Of a stretch of 64,000 nucleotides of DNA, positions 57,001-64,000 are shown piece by piece. Position numbers and translations under genes: made by a program. The stretch is from contig OX424562.1 of NCBI GenBank assembly GCA_949152475.1, positions 26,102,209 through 26,166,208 of the forward strand, given 5' to 3'. The notes under the pieces are model-generated. The model was given only the letters and a program-made list of their open reading frames with translations, had not been told where the DNA came from and ran no database searches. The DNA is from Terebella lapidaria (Eukaryota > Annelida > Polychaeta > Terebellida > Terebellidae). Position 1 is the first letter of the stretch; each line of letters begins with the position of its first letter.

Positions 57001-59749
57001 TGATCTACATGTAGGTCCACAACCACAGTGAACTGGCTGTTCTGGATATATGCATCTCCCGTGGAAGCAGCGCTAAACTGCTAAACCCTCCCTCAGACTA
57101 GTCAAGACTCGAAGAGTCTACAGTGTAGTGGTGTATCCAATGCCACTGCCACTGCAGAGTGCCCCCCACCCCCCCACACCCCACTTGTTGATGACTTTTC
57201 CAGTCAAGCTGTATGAAAAAAAACACACACATGTTCCAACATACAGTACTCTGCCGGCAGATGAGAAATTTATGTTTTGTATTCATTTGACTTGCCACCA
57301 AATTAAATTAACCGTAAAATGCCAGAACAGGTGGCTGCCAGGCTGATGCAGATCAGTCAGTTTCCCACCGGGGAGGCCACTATCATAGATGGGGAGTCAA
57401 CTTTCCCATTTCTTGAAAAACATTTTATGCATGATATTCCAACATGATACTAGTATGTTACTACATGTATTTGTGACTGTTGATTGCTTTCGTCAGTAAT
57501 CAGTGTCAGGGGAAAGCTGTGTTCATGTTCACACATGTGTACTGGGAAACACTGGACAAGGCACCAGACAGTAATTGAGTGGGTGTGACACCCCCAGAGA
57601 AAGCTCTATGATTTTACGACTTGTGATGGAGCTGATTGTTGACATTGGGTTAAACATGCCAAAATTGTTTTTGCTCCCGATAGTGACAGGCTGCAAAATT
57701 CTCCTTGACTGATCCAGTTAAATGTATTCATGGAAAAAAAAATAAATAAAAAGTTTAGAGTCGGGTGCTATCAGCTAGAGTCGGTCGGACGACCCTAAAC
57801 ACAGCATTTTTTTTTTTAGGCCTAACCAATAACGAAACGGAAACTAATGGAATGTATACATGGTTTACTTACAGGAGCCACTCCAAACGCATCGTAGTGA
57901 GCAACCACAGCAATTGTGGGCAGCTGTTCCTCAATCCCATAACCTGCCAGCTTGCCCTTCAACATTCAAATAGAGAGGATCACACCCAAATGAAGATCGT
58001 TAAGAAGAAATACCTCAACTGTATTACACATTACAGTACTTATAAATGTATCATTATTTTATGATGACTGAGGCGCTACTTACCTGTAAGTTGACGACTT
58101 GGAAGTCATTGAGGGCCTTCGACTGGGAGCCAGATACAATGAGCTGGAACCCATTCGCCAGAGCTGAGTCCATCAACGCTGTGAAGGGACATGATAGTAA
58201 TAATATAATCTAACATTCACATACATGTATGATTTGGCTATGTTATAATATGGTGATTAAAAATTGCCAACTAACTGTATCCTACATGTGATCCCATCCC
58301 TCCCTAGATCTACCCTGATTTATCCATAATTGCGTACCCTGAGTAGCCGATGGCGCCTGGTCGCTGGTGACGGACGTCCGGACGTTCTCGTAGATGTCGA
58401 GAAGCTCCGGAGTTTCTGGCGTGAAGTAGACAGGGAGCTGCGTCTCCTCCTGTAAAAGCTCCTGCTCCAGCTCAAGTACATGCTGGGGGGGGGGGGGGGG
58501 GGGGGGGGAATAGGATGAATATAGTACTATCTAGTAGACTGCTGATAGTAGAACTAATTGTACCTGTAGGCTTTGAAGATGGCAAAAGAATTTTAGCAAG
58601 CCGTCACTCTGGACAATGGCGAGGTGGTTATGAAGGAGGATCAAGTTCTATTATCATGCAATTCACATATAATATAACCCATCTCTGAGGTAGTTAGCTA
58701 CAATACTATTGCATGAACAAACAACTCTAGTATGTGTGTATATTGCATAACTGCCAATCCATGAGTATAGTTACCTCTTTCTCCTCCGCAGAGAGTTGAG
58801 TCATGTCTGCTGGCGTGAGAATCAGGACGCCCGAGGCACTCTGGGACACAAGCTCCTTGTACTTGTCCACCGTGAACTCCATCAGCTTCGTGATGAGACA
58901 TCTCCTTGTGAACGTGGTGGCATCGAGGGGGCGGGCTTCAACATTGACCAGGGCATTGCGACATCCTGCGAGACATAAATGTCAAGTGCAGTGTAGAAAA
59001 TCAAGATAGAACTACACTCTGATTTCTAACTCGTTTACACCATTTTAGTGCTAATATTTTTATGATGCTGAATGGCATTCTCAATTCTCAATATTCCCGA
59101 TTGAAGTCTGAAATCTGGAAGAAAATTGCCGTTTGACTCCCAGGTGAAGTATGCCAAGTTATAGAACGATACTATTTAGCATAGCAAAAATATCAGCGAA
59201 AAACAGTGTAACGAGTTAGAAAAATCTTAGTATAGATCTAAATTGTTAAAAAAATTCTTTCTTACCGTTGCTGATTGATGGATTAACTCTGAACTGATTA
59301 CAGCTATCAGGCACTTTCGTAACAAAGAACTGGGCTATAAAGATAAATGGAGTCTTTTCCCTCATCCCCCCCCCCCCCCCCCCCCCCCCGGCCCGGAGAA
59401 CAAATTTATATATCTTATGAAATATGTAGCAGAGGGACATGTGTTTACTTACTTACGATAAATTAACTAAGTGGCATTTGAAACTTCAAGCATAGGCATG
59501 CTAGATGTAGCGTCTAGGCCTATAGAATACATCTCCAAACTCACCATAATATGAACCATGAAGATCGTATTGTTGCATTCGGTAAACGGCGAAATCATGC
59601 GCAGCGCCGACTGGGGAAGCCGGCGAAATAATGATCAGAAACGGGACAAAAAACAGCATCGACAACGGGAAACTGGTCTTGAACATTTCCAAAACCTCTC
59701 CTGCTTCGTCGAACAACATTTTGCCGTCTTTTTTGGACAATCTAGACAC
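54077..59749 (-). CDS. NCLN: Nicalin, complete
   Basis: complement(join(54077..54142, 54401..54479, 54696..54749, 55005..55168, 55312..55429, 55581..55771, 56012..56136, 56315..56403, 56553..56656, 57873..57956, 58084..58178, 58338..58482, 58775..58965, 59545..59749)): 569 aa against about 563 in human, all junctions GT-AG and in phase. The N-terminus carries a hydrophobic signal/anchor, then AAHDFAVYRMQQYDL. An M28-peptidase-like fold follows (VAHYDAFGVAP, HGADSNGSGV, GKFNYQGTRRW, LHVSKPP, INLAEDYLSWEHERF, LPAFTLSHLDS, RYLKEVKRHSFKADKR). One membrane helix near the C-terminus reads VFDLFLALGIGSYLAVIFLV. Nicalin partners NOMO and TMEM147 in the ER back-of-Sec61 complex for multipass membrane proteins and is not thought to be proteolytic. 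The human start aligns with Met11 (59719), so the true start may be there. Confidence 0.97.
56705..57822. mobile_element. Harbinger-like MITE, 1.1 kb, in an NCLN intron
   Basis: The ends read GGCCTAAAAAAATAAATGCT and, inverted, GGCCTAAAAAAAAAAATGCT, continuing through GTGTTTAGGGTC, giving terminal repeats of about 32 bp. TAA stands on both sides (56702-56704, 57823-57825). GGCC ends with a 3-bp TAA duplication suit the PIF/Harbinger superfamily. No transposase frame is present, so it is non-autonomous. It sits between NCLN exons 5 and 6 (coding order: 57873-57956 and 56553-56656) and leaves both splice sites intact. Confidence 0.75.
58485..58508 (-). repeat. Poly(G)24, the NCLN acceptor tract in sense
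   Basis: On the gene's strand this is 24 C residues running directly into AG/CATGTAC, the start of coding exon 3. It thus replaces the usual mixed pyrimidine tract. Confidence 0.9.
59366..59389. repeat. Poly(C)24 in NCLN intron 1
   Basis: Twenty-four C residues followed by GGCCCGG. Not next to a splice site. Confidence 0.9.
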
Positions 59750-61126
59750 AGTAATTGGAGTTCTTGCGACTGAAATAAGAAGCGTGGAACATTGACCGCA
59801 CAGCTGTGCCCGACCTTGACCCTGGCTTGGGTTTCACAGCGCCCCCTAGCGAATAACTCATCTGAAGTAAATTAGAGTCAATGGTCCTGTTGGTAATGAA
59901 TTTTTTTCATGCAATTCCAAAAATGACCCTAACTTATGTTGCTTCGTGGGTTTAACTACCCATGGTAGTGTTCATGATTCATGCTGATTATGTGGTTATA
60001 AGATTTATAATCTCATATCTGAAGTTCAATTTGATGTGAACGCCTCATAAAACCAGTAGTTTTAATCGAATAAATTCACAGAACTTTTCCTTGTTGCAGA
60101 TATTTTATTACCCGACTAGTGTACATTTAATGTGAGATACAAATTGTCGTGGAATGCATAAAAATTTGATAATCAAAAACATAACAATACTGATTTAAAT
60201 GATCAAGTTTACTACATTTGGTACCGAGATCATGTATCACTATTAAAATCCCACTTACAAGTCTACTACAATGTAAGCACATAATCAACTGGTTTCCCTT
60301 GTATTGAAGTCACACCAAATTGCAGAGTTAGTCAATGGTTTTTCAGTTGAAATTTTCTGTATGGAGGCAAGAAAAAATTGTCTTTTTACGAAAAAAACTT
60401 TCAAAGCAGGATTTTTCTGTTCCGAGATATTATTTTACACAAAGTTCCAATAAAAAAAGTTCATTGAAGGGATTCAGTTTATTTTACAGAAAATTTATTT
60501 AAACAAAGATTTTCTACAAAGAAAAGTTATAAACAACTTTTTTTCTAAAAGGAATTTTTTTGTAGCAGGCGATTATATAGACCAACTCAACAATTTGGTG
60601 TAGCCTATTGGTACAAGAAGATGTTCCACACAATCTCACAATATATTACCATTTATCCAATGACCAGAAAATGAGTAATACACATGGCATTGTAGTGAAC
60701 AGTAATGAATAAATATATATCTTAGACATCACAGTTGTTATATTCTGATATCTTAATAATCCTATTCAGGTACAGTGCTGCAACACAAATACTTAGTAAC
60801 AATACTTTATATAGATAATGTCATTTCTCAGACAAACATTACCAGTAACAGATACTGGTATACATGCTCCAAAAAGACACAATCTCAACAAATGACACAA
60901 TATACGCCATCTTAAATATTGCACATAACTGAATAAAAAATATGAATAGAACAAAGCACCATAGTTCTCAAGAAATTGACTAATGAATTCAATTGAATGA
61001 CTGAAATTTTCCCACTGGAATGCCCTTGGTCATCAGTTCAGGTTTGGTCTTCATATCAAATACATGATGAATTTCACAAATTTCGAAACTATAACTCTCT
61101 GGGAACATGTGTCTGCTATAAATATG
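59750..61126. other. NCLN 5' flank and GBA 3' UTR/flank
   Basis: The left part (59750-59860) should hold the NCLN promoter; I see no TATA box. Two minus-strand AATAAA signals near 60478 and 60493 could end GBA transcripts. The rest is AT-rich. Confidence 0.45.
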
Positions 61127-63398
61127 TTACCACCAGATCACTGTCATCAGTGACTTCGGTGGTGCTGTAACCTTGATGACTCCTCTATCTGCATCCCTCA
61201 GGCTGAAGGACATTGTCCTCTTTCCGCTGTAAGAACAAAAAGTACAGATTCACAACACACAATATTCATCTAAAAACGTATCAATCACAAAAAGATAAAG
61301 ATTATTGATGTCTTGTTATTGTTAGAGCACAATTTTTTATATTCATTACCTGTTTTTGATTTCGACAACAGTGGAATCATCAGGACACGTGAATGCGAGG
61401 ACTTTCAGAGTTGAACCATAGTCATGATTACTCTCCAGACCAACCCGAACACAACCAGATGGAAGGAATTTACTGTGGAATGTCAGGTTACATCCCTTTC
61501 ATGAAGGTATGATTTAAATCAATATTACAAATTATGCTTCATGAAATTATTACAGTGATGCATGTAAGCTAAAACTTCATGTTTTGCAGAGAAAATTATG
61601 TCTGATCTGACATAATGTTCTATTTCACAGGTTCATTCAATCTTTGGAAAATACCTAAAAATCTTTACTGACCTGGGAATATCATTTCAGAGTGGTCTTT
61701 TGTTACAGTGATTACTGATAACACATTTATTCCGAAAGTATACGTATTGTCAAGACCTACCTGAAGTGTCCAAGGGCATAGAACATGGGCTGTTTGTAGA
61801 ACTCGTCCTTGTCTTTGTTGACGATGATCGGGCTGTCCACAAAGTTCTTGACCCAGTTAGGTCCCCCCTCCATGTTTAGAGCCATGTTCCAATCTGTCCA
61901 GCCACTGACCCAGTTACCCAAGTCCTGCAAGTATTATGTTGACAATCGGTGAAACTGTGTGGAGTACTTTATGGTAATTTTATGTTGATGCCTGAATTAC
62001 AAAATCACTCACTATATCTATACAACACAAAAAAACAAAATATTGTGAAAATCCATACCACATCAGCCATAAAATGATATTTGAATACAGCATCAATGAA
62101 ACAGCTGCATGTCCCGAGAAGAACAGTGAATAATACACACGTCCATGATGTTGTTGGCGTATGTCTCGAAACGGTCCCACTCTCCCAGTAGCACAGGCTT
62201 GACCCCAGCCCACTTTTGATATCCCTCGCAGGCTTCCGTGTAGAGCAGGAACCAGTCTGGAATCTGATCGTGAGTCTCTGACAGCACCGACGCTGGGTAT
62301 ATGAAGTCCGCGTACCAGTGAACCGCGACCCCTGACACATACTTGGCTGCCTCTGGGGACTCTAGGATCTGTGGGTGAGGAAATACAACACATTCAAATT
62401 TATGCACTGTAATGTACCGGGTAAGCACTTTTTTCACTGATAATTGAATGTACATGGCAACCCAAGCTCACAGTTTTAGGCCAGTTGGGCAGGTTGATTC
62501 GCTGGTCATCGAGCACCATGAGTTTCACATGACTGAAGCCATTTCTCTCAAGCAGGGGTCCCAGGTCCTTGGCTATGAAATCCCGCTGGGTCGCAGCCGT
62601 AAAGCCCAGGGCCTGGAAGGGGTAGTTGGGTATGTTCCCCATCGTTGGCTCATTCTCTGCCGTGAGGCCCCAGATAGATATATTCTGTTTCTTGTACTCT
62701 TCCAAAAACCTGGAGAAAGGCAGAGAAAAAAGGAATAGTATTTCATGACTCTTTCAATTGAAACACATCTTCGCTAAATTACTGTACAGGTCTAAGAGTT
62801 GATAACATTCAGCTAAAGGTTACATGTATTTATTCTAACAGCCAAGAATATTTACTTGATAAAGTAGTAGGCCCAGGTGTCATAGTACAAGCCACCAGGT
62901 TGTCCAATCAGAGTTCCATTCCCTGCCATCTGACCACCCTCCTTCAGCCAGCCGGGTGGACCCCAGGGACTCCCAAACAGGCGAATGGGACGGTCACTCA
63001 TAGCCTCAGCAGCATGGATGTAATTGATCTGTCAGTCGAAATATCACCAACACAGCTCGAATCAGTTATGACATTTCAAACTGTTATCACTATTGCCTCT
63101 AATTTTTGTATTTGCATTTAGTCAATGTATAGTAGTCTTCTTGAGCTCACCACAAAGGAGCATACAATCATGTATAAGACACTTACACAATACATGTACA
63201 AATTGACATTACACAAATGTATAAACATGAGATATCAGAATTTACATCACATATATTACGGGACCTTGTATTTGTGATCTTCCGGAGCTAATGCAAAATG
63301 ATCTAGCAGGAAATCGTCTGGGACATCATCGTAGGAATAAACTCTTGTTGAGAAATCACAACTGGCCATAGGGATCCTTCCGAGTGTATACTGCAGCC
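61127..63398 (-). CDS. GBA: Lysosomal glucosylceramidase, 3' seven exons (partial)
   Basis: complement(join(61127..61226, 61350..61472, 61761..61924, 62141..62368, 62472..62709, 62856..63028, 63265..63398)): 385 codons plus stop, all in phase. It cleaves glucosylceramide to glucose and ceramide in the lysosome (glycoside hydrolase family 30). The catalytic pair is present: the acid/base Glu in TAENEP and the nucleophile Glu in LYTEACEG. Other family blocks are [38 protein letters not shown]-like [37 protein letters not shown] and FYALGHFSKF, then the C-terminal beta domain ending VIWW. The donor after HKYK is a weak GTCCCG. The missing N-terminal quarter, with the signal peptide, must lie beyond 64000. 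Same strand as NCLN, 1.4 kb apart. Confidence 0.96.
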
Positions 63399-63529
63399 CT
63401 ACATTCATAAATATTCATTATCGTCCATCAATGGTAAATTTTGACTAAGTTATTTTTCTTTGCTTGATAAATGGTCATTCATCAAAATTATGGACATAAA
63501 TATGTCATAGTTATGAAGAACACACAGGG

Positions 63530-64000
63530 CATTACATTAACTTTTTATTCCACTTGCCCCATGGGCAAGTGAGCATCAGTTTTCACTTGCCCTGACCAAC
63601 TTTCACTTGCCCCGACTTTTTGACTTGTTCGCACGCATCACACGCGATCACACGCTTGTTTCATAGTCATTCTTAGTTTGAACGGACTTTGATCTGCCGC
63701 TTCCTGTTGTTGTTATCATCTCCTAGCCTTTGCTAGAGCACATCCACTCACAGTCACCATAGTGATACCACAAGATCTGATCTGACACGCGCTGTGATTG
63801 AGTGACTGACTTGACCTCAGTGCTCACGTTCTGAACAGCTACACGGCCCAGTATGGGTGCTTTTCATCACTGCCGTGAAACAGATTTGTCCAAGATATAT
63901 TGTAGATAGATTTTTTTCACTTGCCCAATCGGGCAAACACACTGAAATTCCACTTGCCCGTACCTAATTTTCACTTGCCTCGGGCAATCAGGCAAGTGTT
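63530..64000. repeat. CACTTGCCC / GGGCAAGTG dispersed repeat
   Basis: TTTCACTTGCC(C) recurs at about 63575, 63600, 63918, 63950 and 63970, with inverted partners (GGGCAAGTG at about 63563, GGGCAA near 63932 and 63983). CTTGCCCCATGGGCAAG and CTTGCCTCGGGCAATCAGGC are short palindromes. Between them lies unique-looking DNA. In one minus frame the right-hand group reads CPRQVKIRYGQVEFQCVCPI, so a decayed protein-coding repeat is possible. This lies in the GBA intron that leaves the window. Confidence 0.6.

Overview
The window is animal nuclear DNA: genes with GT-AG introns, a short-exon nicalin gene and a glucocerebrosidase gene of ordinary metazoan layout, abundant transposons and AT-rich spacers. 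The IL-17-like gene, the AGGTCAAGGTCACC-type dispersed repeats and a SINE/LINE-like tail ending in an AAT repeat fit a marine invertebrate such as a lancelet or mollusc; I cannot fix the phylum from sequence alone.

Layout. 0.4-4.4 kb: a minus-strand gene for a disordered Pro/Ala/Arg protein (four exons in my model, 359 aa). A plus-strand gene start with a duplicated TATA box sits inside its large intron. 6.9-7.4 kb: a perfect-looking palindrome next to a 216-bp tandem duplication that copies part of a possible ENY2-like exon. 8.4-8.6 kb: a cluster of nested hairpins. 10.0-23.4 kb: a 13.4-kb Ty3/Gypsy LTR retrotransposon on the minus strand that looks whole and very young, with gag, pol and a large third ORF that is not an envelope; its sense strand is densely sprinkled with CGRCC. 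24.1-25.1 kb: a tandem repeat of about 460 bp. 27.7-36.5 kb: a plus-strand gene (or two) for a disordered, SAPP/IHPEW-motif protein with two alternative, homologous last exons. 39.2-45.6 kb: a 6.36-kb non-autonomous TIR DNA transposon with a 6-bp target duplication, holding a 3.1-kb array of a 34-bp minisatellite plus nested insertions (a SINE-like tail and a TTAA-flanked fold-back element). 49.0-51.1 kb: a secreted mucin-like protein ending in an IL-17-type cystine-knot domain. 54.1-59.7 kb: complete nicalin (NCLN), 14 coding exons, 569 aa, with a Harbinger-like MITE in one intron. 61.1-63.4 kb: the 3' seven exons of a lysosomal glucosylceramidase (GBA); its 5' exons lie beyond the right edge.

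The genes do not form one pathway: nicalin acts in ER membrane-protein biogenesis, glucosylceramidase in lysosomal sphingolipid breakdown, and the IL-17-like protein would be an immune cytokine. The most interesting items are the mucin/IL-17 gene with a one-codon first coding exon, the TIR element built around a higher-order minisatellite, the strand-biased CGRCC motif of the retrotransposon, and the duplicated alternative last exons.

All splice junctions were chosen by eye from GT-AG signals and reading phase. For NCLN and GBA, recalled family sequence supports them. Elsewhere only phase, open frame and splice consensus do.
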